Shown here: in pieces, positions 27,309 through 37,700 of the stretch | How positions within the stretch are numbered: the first letter of the stretch is position 1 | Layout of the letters: every line of letters begins with the position of its first letter | NCBI RefSeq assembly: GCF_018448925.1 | Contig: NZ_RCWE01000022.1 | Coordinates: 1-64,000, forward strand | Direction: 5' to 3' | DNA length: 64,000 nucleotides | Source of the DNA: Photorhabdus akhurstii | GTDB lineage: Bacteria; Pseudomonadota; Gammaproteobacteria; Enterobacterales; Enterobacteriaceae | Position numbers and translations under genes: made by a program | Notes under the pieces: model-generated | What the model was told of the DNA's origin: nothing | Seen by the model: the letters and a program-made list of their open reading frames with translations, nothing else | Databases searched by the model: none

Positions 27309-28679
27309 ATGTCATTGAAAAATACCGATTTCATGGCAAATGATTCTGTGCCCTTTGCATATTTAAAACTATCAATTCCAGTATTTTTTGGCATGTCAAT
27401 TCAGGGGCTTTATGGAATAATTGACGCTATCTTTATTACTAAATATATTGGCAAAGATGCTATGGCAGGCTTTTCAATATTTTTCCCCGTCTTGTTATTA
27501 GTCGGTGCGGTCGGGGTTATGTTGGGAGCGGGCGCTGCCGTTTTAGTAGCGAGATTTCTAGGCGCGAATAAACCTGCTTTGGCGAATCGAGTGGCGACAC
27601 AAGCTATATTTATGGCGGGAGTATGTGCTATCTGTTTTGGCATATTATTTCTAACATGGGCGCGAGAGGTTTTATTATTTCTTGGAGCGACGGAAAGCAT
27701 AATTAATTATGCTTTGGATTATGCCATGCCATTGGCTTTATGCGCGCCTATTATCATGATAGCGACTATTTTGGGTGATCTGTTACGAGCAGAAGGTAAA
27801 ACCAATGCCATGTTCTCAATCATGCTCTGTGCATCTATTCTTAATGTTGTTTTTGATGCTATCTTTATTGTTGTATTCGACATGGGAATGTTTGGCGCCG
27901 CGGTTGCCACAATACTGGCAAATACTGTCGCGCTAATATGTGCCGTACTGCTCTTTTATAGTGATCATACTCGTCTTACTCTCTCGCCGACTTACTTCGG
28001 TATAGACGTGAAAGAGTGCCAGGATATAGTGCTTATCGGATTGCCGACACTGATTGGCAATTTGTCATATGGGATACTTATTTTCACTATCAATTATCTC
28101 ATCAAAGCGAGTGGAGTTGAAAACTCAGGTGATATGATTAGTGCTTTCGGCTTGGTTTTCCGGGTATTAAGCTTTGTCGTCTTACCGTTGATAGCCATGA
28201 TGTCGGCGTTGCAAACTTTATCAAGTTATAACTTTGGCGCGGAAAAATATCATCGCTGTATAAAGTCATTGAAAGTGGCATTGTTATATGCTGCATTTTA
28301 TTCAATATCAATGACTTTACTGGTTGTTGCGTTGCCGGAACATCTATATGGCTTATTCACTGATGATAAAAATCTGTTATTAACGGTTTTGAATATTTCA
28401 TTTTTTATTTTTTTAGGCTTGTTCTTCCTTGGTGGATTGTTGGTATTTATCGGCTTTCTACAAAGCGTAAAAAAGGAGAAATATTCGATGTTATTGGTTT
28501 TCATTAAACTTTTCTTGCAGGTTGCTTTAACTTTTTCATTGTCTTTTTTGTTTGGTGTTGAATGCTTTCCTCTGATTCTATTTTCGGTGGACTTACTGGT
28601 ATTTATTCTGGCTGTTGTGCTTTCTCTAATCGCGCTAGGAAATTTAGTTTCTAAACAAGCATGTTTAGATAGATTGTGA
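27309..28679 (+). CDS. MATE-family efflux transporter (ClbM-like)
   Basis: About 456 residues and twelve predicted membrane segments, the usual MATE length and fold. The frame is open to a TTG at 27243, but ATG 27309 or TTG 27315 is preferred; the latter has a TTGGAG site at good distance. Early motifs such as IPVFFGMSIQGLYGIIDAIF and the two six-helix halves fit the family. It is the first of a pair with a ClbP-type peptidase, the same pairing as clbM and clbP in colibactin. There the MATE pump moves the inactive prodrug to the periplasm, where the peptidase trims it. That role here is inference from context. Confidence 0.88.
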   Translation: MSLKNTDFMANDSVPFAYLKLSIPVFFGMSIQGLYGIIDAIFITKYIGKDAMAGFSIFFPVLLLVGAVGVMLGAGAAVLVARFLGANKPALANRVATQAIFMAGVCAICFGILFLTWAREVLLFLGATESIINYALDYAMPLALCAPIIMIATILGDLLRAEGKTNAMFSIMLCASILNVVFDAIFIVVFDMGMFGAAVATILANTVALICAVLLFYSDHTRLTLSPTYFGIDVKECQDIVLIGLPTLIGNLSYGILIFTINYLIKASGVENSGDMISAFGLVFRVLSFVVLPLIAMMSALQTLSSYNFGAEKYHRCIKSLKVALLYAAFYSISMTLLVVALPEHLYGLFTDDKNLLLTVLNISFFIFLGLFFLGGLLVFIGFLQSVKKEKYSMLLVFIKLFLQVALTFSLSFLFGVECFPLILFSVDLLVFILAVVLSLIALGNLVSKQACLDRL

Positions 28680-28753
28680 AAGTGGCATTAATTATTCGAT
28701 TGGAAATGTTTGGTGTGAAGTGAAATAGAATATTAAATGTGAATGGGGCTGTT

Positions 28754-30166
28754 ATGAAGTGTTTTATTATGGTTTTCCTGCTTCTATTTTCCGGCGTGAG
28801 TTCGGCAGATGAGAATCTGAAAAGTCAAATTTTGCAATATATGGAGTTTGGCAAGATACCTGAATTAGTTATGGTGACGGTCGACAAGAATAAAAAATCA
28901 GGCGTAATATTGCTAACAAATGAAAATAGAAACGGTGCGCAAAATTTAGATAAAGAGACTATTTTTGAGCTGGCATCAGTAAGTAAATCTTTTACCGGTT
29001 TAATTGCGGCCAAGATGATAGAGGAAGGCAAAATATTGCCTCAAACCACAGTTTCATCAATATTGCCATCGATAAAAACAATTTACGCTGGTGAAAACGT
29101 TGATGTGACATTTTTGCAATTGCTTAACCATACATCGGGCCTGCCTTTTAAAACCATTGATATGCTTTATTCCCAACCTGAAAAGGGGCTTTCGCAAGTT
29201 ATCGATGAGATTAAGCTGATTAACCTCCAGACGATGCCGGGGCAGCAACATGCATACGCCACACTTAATTACGATATTGCAGCCAGAATGATGGAGAAAG
29301 TTTCTGGGCAATCTTATCAACAACTGCTGAGAACCTATATTTTGTCGCCGCTACAGATGAATGGGACTTCCGTTCTTCCAGATGTGGCGAAAAAGGCAAT
29401 CGGCCATCAAATCAGTTTTTTGCAAGCCAGACCATACGATGCACCATTTGTCTTAGCTAATGTACCCGCAGGATATATACAAACTAATGCGTCCGATATG
29501 CTTAACTGGTTGAGATTTTTAGGCAGCAATACGGATTCAACTCTCCTTAATGCCAAAAAACGGGTCTTTTCAGGGAAGTTGGGTGTCGATACCAACGAAA
29601 GTGAGAAAACGATATATACCTTGGGATGGTATAAACAGGGGAACAGGGTATTTCATACAGGAATGAATCCAACGTTCTCTAGTTACGTTGCCGTTGATCT
29701 GGATTCTGGCGCTGCGGTTGCTGTGATGGCAAATGTTAATAGCAATATTACTTTTGAACTTGGCAAGCAAGCAATGGAACAGCTTGCTCAAGGTGGTGAA
29801 TTTACCGGGCTAAGTACCGTTAAAGAGCTTGAGTTATTTGATACTTTTGATAGAACTTTTCTCATTATTAGTGTATTTGTGATTTTGGCTTGCCTCTTGT
29901 TAATTTATTTAAACTTAAAAGGAAAAAATATAAGTTGGCTTGCAAACTTTGGCGTTGTGAAAGCGACAATTTTATCTGCTTTATTCATTATTGCTCTGTT
30001 GGTCATGTTGACCTTGCCAAATTTGTTGCTTGGATTATCTTGGGCGACATTTATGATTTGGATGCCTAATAGCTTTTGGGTTTTGTATTGTTCTCTTGTG
30101 CTTCTTTTGCTCCTTTGTCTCTCTCTGTTCTCTCAGGTTTTATATCGTCACCGCTCAGTGCATTGA
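28754..30166 (+). CDS. Membrane-anchored ClbP-type serine peptidase (prodrug activation)
   Basis: 470 residues from ATG 28754, where a purine-rich ATGGGG lies 5 nt upstream; a GTG at 28739 would precede the signal peptide with five extra residues. There is an N-terminal signal peptide (hydrophobic core, cut near SSADE). The class-C beta-lactamase-like peptidase domain follows, with S75-V-S-K78 (SxxK), Tyr168 in HAYATLNY and HTG at 301-303. Three predicted transmembrane helices sit at the C-terminus (~365-470). This periplasmic domain plus three helices is the layout of ClbP (482 aa), ZmaM and XcnG, which remove the acyl-D-Asn cap from prodrugs. The Asn-epimerising starter NRPS encoded next (30227) supplies the expected substrate. 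Confidence 0.88.
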   Translation: MKCFIMVFLLLFSGVSSADENLKSQILQYMEFGKIPELVMVTVDKNKKSGVILLTNENRNGAQNLDKETIFELASVSKSFTGLIAAKMIEEGKILPQTTVSSILPSIKTIYAGENVDVTFLQLLNHTSGLPFKTIDMLYSQPEKGLSQVIDEIKLINLQTMPGQQHAYATLNYDIAARMMEKVSGQSYQQLLRTYILSPLQMNGTSVLPDVAKKAIGHQISFLQARPYDAPFVLANVPAGYIQTNASDMLNWLRFLGSNTDSTLLNAKKRVFSGKLGVDTNESEKTIYTLGWYKQGNRVFHTGMNPTFSSYVAVDLDSGAAVAVMANVNSNITFELGKQAMEQLAQGGEFTGLSTVKELELFDTFDRTFLIISVFVILACLLLIYLNLKGKNISWLANFGVVKATILSALFIIALLVMLTLPNLLLGLSWATFMIWMPNSFWVLYCSLVLLLLLCLSLFSQVLYRHRSVH

Positions 30167-30226
30167 GTTTGATAGAGGTTTGATTTTTTTAAAATGTTCA
30201 GAATTTAAATTTATACGGATTTAATT

Positions 30227-33200
30227 ATGTCTATTAGTAGCAAATCATATGAAATGACAGGGATTCAAAAAGGCGTTTGGGTAACTGAGTTGAAACACCA
30301 AGGGACCAGCATGTTTAATATTGGTGGTACTTGTAGTGTTGAAACGGAATTGGATTTCACAAGGTTAACTAATGCGATACAGAGAGTGATTAAAGAAACC
30401 CAAAGTCTAAATTTCACTTTAAATGATGAGATTCCACCGAAACTGGTTTTAGATAGCCGAGCGGAAAATAATATCGATTTTATTGATTTTCGTAATAGAG
30501 AAAATCCACAAAGAGAATTTGAACAATGGCGCGAAGCGTGTATGTCTCGGAAAATGGATTTAGGGACATGCTTATATTATTTTTGTTTGTATAAAGTGTC
30601 TGATTCAAAATGTGGATTTTTAATCAAAATACATCACTTAGTTTGTGATGGCGTGACGATGCAAAATATTATCGCCAGGGTTTGTGAGTGTTATAATAAT
30701 CCATTGAATGATGTTGTGCATTGTGAGTTTAGCGATGATCAAAGTTACTTTTTAGCATTAGAAGAAAAATATTCATCTAGTCGTCAATATGATAAGGATA
30801 AGTTATTTTGGCGTAATTTCCTGGCTGGCAAGGGAGAAAACAGCAACTTTATTTTGGGCAATAGAACTCTTTCAACCAAAGCCATACGGAAAATTTATGA
30901 TATTCCTCATCAGGTATCAAAGAGAATAAAGCATGTCTGCGCAACATTAGGATGTACAGAAAACGTATTCTACTATGCTGTTATTGCTCTTTTGCTATCC
31001 CGGCTTTCAGGGAGTAAACAAGTCTCTTTTGGTGTACCACTTCATGGTAGGAAAAAGACCAACCTTGTGCGGAATTCAATGACGGTATCTACTGTTCCGA
31101 CACAAATAGCAGTGGATGAATATACCGATTTCTCCAGTTTAATTAAATCAGCTTTAGAGAATAATAATCGAATATACCGACACCAAAAATATGATTACAC
31201 CGAGTTGGTTAAAGAGACGAGAGCCGGGGCATCGGTTAATGATTTATTTGATGTTAGCTACAACTATGCTAACACTAAATATGAGTTGGTTCTGGGTGAA
31301 TACCCATTGATTGTCGAGGATATATTCCCCGGTGAACAGCAATATTCAATTCAATTCCTTTTTAAAGAGTTATTGAATGAGGGAACGACAAAAATATATT
31401 GTGACTATAAAGTAGAGGAATATACGCCGCCGCAGATTGACGCAGTAATTAATTTATTAATTGAGATTCTGGATGAAGTTAGTGTTGATCCACATCGCCA
31501 GTTGCTGATGGTTGCGCCATTAAGAGAAGATAATCTTAAGCTGATTGAAACGGGGGCTAACAATGCCGAACCGACCGCTGCAACGGTGATATCGTTATTT
31601 GAACAGAGTGTGGAAAGCAATAAAGATCGGCTGGCAATCATTGAAGAAAATAGATCACTGACTTTCCAAGCGCTTCGGATCTTAGTTAGCACAATCAGCG
31701 CTAATCTCTTAAATCACGGGGTTTCTGGCGGATCTCGAGTGGCTATTTTGCTTCCTAAAAGCGCAGAGCAAATCGCAACTTTACTGGCTATTATGGCCGT
31801 TGGCGCGACATATATTCCGCTTGAAAAGGATTTACCGCAGGAAAGAATAAAATATATTTTGTCCGATAGCGAATGTGTATTAGTTATTACAAACCCGGAT
31901 TGGGCATCATTACTGCCGGCAGGTGTTGCTTATTGCGATAGTGCGGCTTTATCTGAAACTTTGCCACAAAATGACTTATTGCCATTACCAGTCAGGTGTG
32001 AACCGACAAGTGAAGCATATTTAATATATACTTCTGGTTCCACAGGTTTGCCGAAAGGGACAATTATTCGTCAACCAGAGCTTGTAAATTATTGCCGGTG
32101 GGCCGCCCAAGTTTATTACCCCGAAAAATCTGATGTCGCGGCATATTATACACCGCTGACTTTTGACTTAACGGTGACTTCACTGTTCCCGGCGCTGATT
32201 TCCGGCTCGGCTATTAAGGTATATACAGAAACATCAAACTTTATCCTGAGCGATATTATTCACGATGGCGTGGCGACCGTCGTGAAATGTACACCGTCAC
32301 ATTTACGCGCTATCCAACATGAAATTATCGGCCCTCATTGTGCGATTAAACGTTTTATCGTTGGCGGCGAAAATTTAAAAGTCAGCGTTGCAAATCACAC
32401 ATACCTTCAATTTGGTGGTAAAGCTGACATTTTTAATGAATATGGCCCAACAGAAACCGTGGTTGGCTGTATGATTCACCAGTTTGATCCCGCCAAAGAT
32501 AGCGACGTTTCCGTGCCGATTGGCGAGCCTATCGACAATACGCAGATATATATTGTCGATGGTTATGGACGCCATTGTATTCCTTACATGAAAGGTGAAA
32601 TGGTTATTGCTGGAAATGGCGTATCCGCCGGTTATTGGAATCGTTCGGAGTTGACTCAGAACAGATTTATTACTGATCGATTTTATCCAAGACAACGAGC
32701 CTATTTATCCGGTGATCTCGCCTATCGCAACGAATATGGGCAAGTCACTTATTTAGGCCGTATCGACAAACAGGTCAAGATCAGGGGGCATCGAATTGAG
32801 ATCGAAGAGATAGAGACAAAGCTACTCGAGTACAAGGACGTTCAGGATGTCGCCATAGTGATCGACGAAGCTAATTCTGATGCCTCAATCTTAAAAGCGT
32901 TTGTTGTTTTGTCGGAGGGATCGGCTGTCAGTGGAGAAGAATTAAAACAGTATTTATCGAGTCATTTACTCCACTATATGGTTCCACAATTGATTAAATG
33001 TATTCGTGAAATTCCTTTAACCTTTAACGGTAAAGTTGATAGCGCCAAATTGCTTGAGCTTGAAGATGATAAAATAGGTACTAATGACAATGAGAAAATG
33101 AGCGCCTTAGAAATATCGGTGCTCGAAGAGTTTAGACGGGTATTGGGTTGTACAGAGCTATCTATACACAGTGACTTTTATCAATCTGGCGGTGATTCGA

Positions 33201-34699
33201 TAAAAGCTATCCAGTTGGTTACATTGCTCCAGAAAAAAGGCATTAGCGTAGTCGCGAAGGAAGTGCTCCAGTTACCGACGCCAAAATTATTGTGTCGCCA
33301 TATTGACAGTCGGGCGATATTTATGGAGCCAGAAGAAGCCGTCAAGATATCGACTTTCTCGCCCACGCCAATTATGAAATGGTTTAGCGGCCTGTTGTTA
33401 GGAAAGAAAGAGATATACCACCAAATGCTCTCCTTATCTTTCCCATCATGTTTAACTCAAACCGAGTTGGATAAGATCTTGGATGCGTTGGTATCATTCC
33501 ATCCAATCCTGAATAGCTATGTAAAAGATAAACACTTTACTTTACAAGTACGGGAGGCGATGAGGCATGTTAAAACACGCAGAGTGAATGTGACGGGGTT
33601 TGAGCAACGGGAATATGTGGCGAGAACGCATCTGGAGGCGTCAAGCTGGCCTGAATCTGCGCTATTTCAGGCAATTATCCTTGATGATGGTAACGAGACC
33701 GAATTACTGCTAATTGCCCATCATTTGATTATTGATGGCGTATCCTGGCATATTTTGATAACAGACTTAAATACACTGGTTGAGCAGCATTTAAATCATC
33801 AGCCGCTTAAATTACGCCAACAAAATAATAATTACGCCAGATGGATTGATTTTACTGAACATTATGCAAAAACAGTCAGTGTTGATGAGATCGGCTTTTG
33901 GCAACAGCAAATCAGTGGCGCTTCTTTATTTACGTATCAAGACTTATATAATCGTAAATTAACGGTGGGTTTGCTAACCAGTGAAATAGCCGGTGTTAAC
34001 TTTGACAGTTTTACCAAATTATGTGGAATATTGAAACTCAAGCCCAATGAATTATTTTTCTCACTGTTTACCTACTCATTATTTAAAACTTTTAATAAAA
34101 ATAATTTTACCGTTGAGCTTGAAGGTATCGGAAGAAGTTCACAACAGAGTGAAGTGGATTTAAGCCATAATATCGGCTGGTTCACGTCAATTTATCCACT
34201 CATATGCCACTGTGAAGATAATATATCTTCCCATGTAAAAAAGACAAAAATAGCCATGCGTCGGGTTAATGATAATGGTATGGCCTATCAATCCATTCGC
34301 CATTGCTCGACAGAAAAACACTTAAATCGTATTCACAATGCACCGAAGTTCAATTACTTAGGTGACTTTTCCGGATCGGTTCATCAGGGTGCTGTGAACA
34401 TCAAGTCAATTTACCCTCATGCGATTTCCAGTGTGGATAATATCTATACGGAAGCTTTTGATTTCAATATTTATTGGGAGCAAGGGTGTAAAGTGAGTGT
34501 GAGTTACATTGAGCAGTTGATAGATATTCCTAAAATTGAAAATATCATTAATGTCATGGAGAGTAAGCTCAAGGAACTTATCGACTTAAATAATTATGAT
34601 TTCAAGGATTTTTATATACCCAGTGATTTTCCTACCATTTCATTATCAAGTACTGAACTTGAACAACTAATCTCTGAATTATCTATGCTTTCAATTTAA
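30227..34699 (+). CDS. NRPS C-A(Asn)-T-E, predicted acyl-D-Asn starter module
   Basis: 1490 residues. Condensation domain ~10-440 (HHLVCDG at 136-142), adenylation domain ~470-960 (YTSGSTGLPKG, FNEYGPTE), carrier domain Ser991 (GGDS) and epimerisation domain ~1040-1470 (HHLIIDG at 1165-1171, NIGWFTSIYP). Residues lining the A pocket, read by alignment to GrsA, give D-L-T-K-I-G-E-V-G-K, the asparagine code. The order C-A(Asn)-T-E with an N-terminal C domain equals ClbN-type starters that make N-acyl-D-Asn. Its gene follows the ClbP-type peptidase gene by 60 bp, which supports the prodrug reading. The acyl chain itself cannot be predicted. Confidence 0.92.
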   Translation: MSISSKSYEMTGIQKGVWVTELKHQGTSMFNIGGTCSVETELDFTRLTNAIQRVIKETQSLNFTLNDEIPPKLVLDSRAENNIDFIDFRNRENPQREFEQWREACMSRKMDLGTCLYYFCLYKVSDSKCGFLIKIHHLVCDGVTMQNIIARVCECYNNPLNDVVHCEFSDDQSYFLALEEKYSSSRQYDKDKLFWRNFLAGKGENSNFILGNRTLSTKAIRKIYDIPHQVSKRIKHVCATLGCTENVFYYAVIALLLSRLSGSKQVSFGVPLHGRKKTNLVRNSMTVSTVPTQIAVDEYTDFSSLIKSALENNNRIYRHQKYDYTELVKETRAGASVNDLFDVSYNYANTKYELVLGEYPLIVEDIFPGEQQYSIQFLFKELLNEGTTKIYCDYKVEEYTPPQIDAVINLLIEILDEVSVDPHRQLLMVAPLREDNLKLIETGANNAEPTAATVISLFEQSVESNKDRLAIIEENRSLTFQALRILVSTISANLLNHGVSGGSRVAILLPKSAEQIATLLAIMAVGATYIPLEKDLPQERIKYILSDSECVLVITNPDWASLLPAGVAYCDSAALSETLPQNDLLPLPVRCEPTSEAYLIYTSGSTGLPKGTIIRQPELVNYCRWAAQVYYPEKSDVAAYYTPLTFDLTVTSLFPALISGSAIKVYTETSNFILSDIIHDGVATVVKCTPSHLRAIQHEIIGPHCAIKRFIVGGENLKVSVANHTYLQFGGKADIFNEYGPTETVVGCMIHQFDPAKDSDVSVPIGEPIDNTQIYIVDGYGRHCIPYMKGEMVIAGNGVSAGYWNRSELTQNRFITDRFYPRQRAYLSGDLAYRNEYGQVTYLGRIDKQVKIRGHRIEIEEIETKLLEYKDVQDVAIVIDEANSDASILKAFVVLSEGSAVSGEELKQYLSSHLLHYMVPQLIKCIREIPLTFNGKVDSAKLLELEDDKIGTNDNEKMSALEISVLEEFRRVLGCTELSIHSDFYQSGGDSIKAIQLVTLLQKKGISVVAKEVLQLPTPKLLCRHIDSRAIFMEPEEAVKISTFSPTPIMKWFSGLLLGKKEIYHQMLSLSFPSCLTQTELDKILDALVSFHPILNSYVKDKHFTLQVREAMRHVKTRRVNVTGFEQREYVARTHLEASSWPESALFQAIILDDGNETELLLIAHHLIIDGVSWHILITDLNTLVEQHLNHQPLKLRQQNNNYARWIDFTEHYAKTVSVDEIGFWQQQISGASLFTYQDLYNRKLTVGLLTSEIAGVNFDSFTKLCGILKLKPNELFFSLFTYSLFKTFNKNNFTVELEGIGRSSQQSEVDLSHNIGWFTSIYPLICHCEDNISSHVKKTKIAMRRVNDNGMAYQSIRHCSTEKHLNRIHNAPKFNYLGDFSGSVHQGAVNIKSIYPHAISSVDNIYTEAFDFNIYWEQGCKVSVSYIEQLIDIPKIENIINVMESKLKELIDLNNYDFKDFYIPSDFPTISLSSTELEQLISELSMLSI

Positions 34700-34716
34700 A
34701 TTTGGGTTATTAACTT

Positions 34717-37700
34717 ATGACAGATTCATTTGATATTGCCATCGTTGGCATGGCATGCCGATTTCCAGATGCTGAAAACCCAGAGGAGTTTTGGCAAAAT
34801 TTAATATCAGGAAAAGAAAGCATTAAAAGATTCACGCAAGATGAACTCCTTGCTAATGGTTATAAAGCAGAAGATATCAATAATCCCAACTTTGTAGCGG
34901 CTAAAGCGACGCTTGCAGATTATAAATCCTTTGATAATCATATCTTCGGATATTTAAAAGACGAAGTTGATAAGATGGACCCGCAGTGTCGATTGTTACA
35001 CGAATGCTGTTGGCATGCATTGGAGGACGCTGCTTATATAGGCCAAAATAGTGATGAAAGAATAGGTCTATTTGCCGGGGCGGCTTCAAACATTCCTTGG
35101 ATATCGAGTTTATTAAAGAGCAAACTCACTCCCTCTGAAACATTCGATGTGGTGAATTGGAATTTACCTGAATCCATCATCACAAGAACCGGATATCGCC
35201 TGGGGTTGAATGGACCGGTAGTGGCGATCCACACCGCTTGTTCAACGTCGCTGGTTGCTATTCATACGGCGTGTCAGTCAATTTTGAGTGGAGATTGTGA
35301 CTTAGCTTTGGCTGGCGGGGTTTCTTTAACGTTACCTCAAGAGTCCGGCTACCTTTATCAGCAAGGCATGGTGCGTTCAGCGGATGGTCACTGCCGGCCT
35401 TTCGACATTAACTCCAATGGGACTGTTGGCGGCAGTGGGGTCGGCATTTTGTTGCTTAAGCCTTTGGATAGAGCCATCGAAGATAATGACTATGTTCATG
35501 CGGTGATCAAAGGCTCCGCGATAAACAATGATGGTCAGCGCAAAGTTGGATTTACCGCTCCGAGTGTTCAAGGACAGGCGGAAGTGATAGCCAGCGCTCA
35601 AATGTTGGCTGGTGTTGAACCGGAGGAGATTAGCTATATCGAGTGTCATGGCACTGCTACTGAGATAGGTGATCCGATTGAGGTATCGGCGCTATCTAAA
35701 GTGTTCGGCGACTCGAATCATCTATGCATGCTTGGTGCGGTGAAAAGTAATATCGGGCATCTGGATGAAGCGGCTGGTGTTGCCGGTGTCATAAAGACGG
35801 TGATGTCTTTAAAAAATAAGAAACTCGCACCAACCCTTCACTATAAGGCGCCTAACGACAAGCTACATATTGAAGAAACGCCGTTCAAAGTCGTAGATAG
35901 ACCAATGGAGTGGGCAGTTTCAGGAAATAAGAAACGTATTGCCGGCGTCAGTTCATTTGGTATTGGCGGGACGAATGCCCATATCATTTTAGCGGAAGCG
36001 GATGAACCAACCGTTCTGAAAACAGAGGCCGAGACATTACCGAATGTATTCTTGCTCTCCGGTGAAACGCCTGAATCACTCACCAATAATCAACATAATT
36101 TAGCTGACTTGCTCCAGACTAAGCAGGACATCAGGTTATCTGACGTTGCGTATGTATTGCAGGAGGGGCGAGTACATCATAAATATCGAAAATCAGTGGT
36201 TGCTTCTTCATGCGACGACTTAATTAAAGCCCTGCGAAAACCCAGTTCCCAACCGACAAAAGCGTCTGGGGCAGAGCATCAAATTGTGTTTCTGCTGCCC
36301 GGTCAGGGAGCGCAATATACCAATATGGCGCGTGCCTTGTATGATACTCATACAGAATTCCGGGATATTGTTGACCATTGCCTTGCGATAGCGTCTCACC
36401 ATTTAGGTGAATCTCTGAAAGAAAGGTGGTTTACCGATAGTGTTGCAAATGAATTACAGAAAACAAAGTATGCTCAACCGGCCATTTTTATTGTTGAATA
36501 TGCGCTCGCTCGTTGCCTGATGGAACTTGGCGTTCAACCCTCAAGCTTGCTTGGTTACAGCTTTGGTGAATTGGTCGCCGCGACAATTGCAGAGGTGTTT
36601 TCCTTAGAAGATGCCATTAATTTTGTGATTGCTCGTGGCAAACTCATGCAAGATTTGCCGACGGGGGCGATGTTGAGTATCCCGCTGCCTGTTGCAGAGG
36701 TTAACGCCATATGCCCGGCAGGAATAGTTGTGGCGATTGACAATAAAGACTCATGCGTTGTATCGGGATCGGAAGCAAATATCGAAGAGTTCGCAGCGAT
36801 ACTTAAGAAAAAGCGTATTCTGACCACGCCAATCAAGTCTAGGCATGCGGCGCACTCGCCGGCGATGAAACAAATTAATGGCGCACTCCAGGCTGTGATA
36901 GCTCAGTTTAATCTCAGTGCGCCAAAGATCCCGCTCATTTCTTCCGTGACGGGACTGCCGTTAACTGCCTCGCAGGCAATGTCAGCGGAATATTGGGCAG
37001 CACAGGCTGAACGTACAGTCTGCTTCGTCAAGGGATTTGAGCACCTGATTGAAAAACACAAAGCCTCTATTTTTATTGAAGTGGGTGTTGGCCGCGATCT
37101 GATCAATCTCACACGGCGATATCTCTCTCAAGATGATTCTAAGGAGGAGCGTTCTAATGTGCTTATCCAGTTACTGCCAGAAGAGATCAAGGCGCCAGAA
37201 CTGCCTTATTCATATTGGGGAGCGTTGGGTAAACTGTGGCAACAAGGCGTTCAGATTGACTGGCATAAGGTGCGATTTACCGATAATTGCAGGCGTATCC
37301 CATTGCCCGGATATGCCTTCGATAGAAGCGTTTTTTGGCCCAAGGAAGCAAATTTCCTGAATATTTTCTCTAACGCATCAAGCGCAATAGAAGCAGAGAA
37401 AAAAGTTGAAAGGAAAGGGCGGATGTCTGACTGGTTTTATCAACATGGCTGGAAACAACAGCCGTTGAGCACATCAAATGCGCCATCAAGTGATGAAACA
37501 ACGCTCTTGCTACGACTCGGACAGCCATCGGCGCCAACATGCTGTATGGAGAGTAGCTTACAACGTTACTACAAGAAATTAATAAAGATTCATGTGGGCA
37601 ACGAGAAGGTGTTTGATCTGGATGGCGAAAACCAAATTAGACTCGATAACCAAGAAGACTTTAATCAATTCTTTAAGTTGCTCGAACAGAGTCATGTTTC

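Noticed and set aside
28754-30166. Antibiotic-resistance class C beta-lactamase
   Set aside because: The three C-terminal membrane helices, the HTG in place of KTG, and the pairing with MATE and a C-A(Asn)-T-E NRPS fit a ClbP-type prodrug peptidase better.
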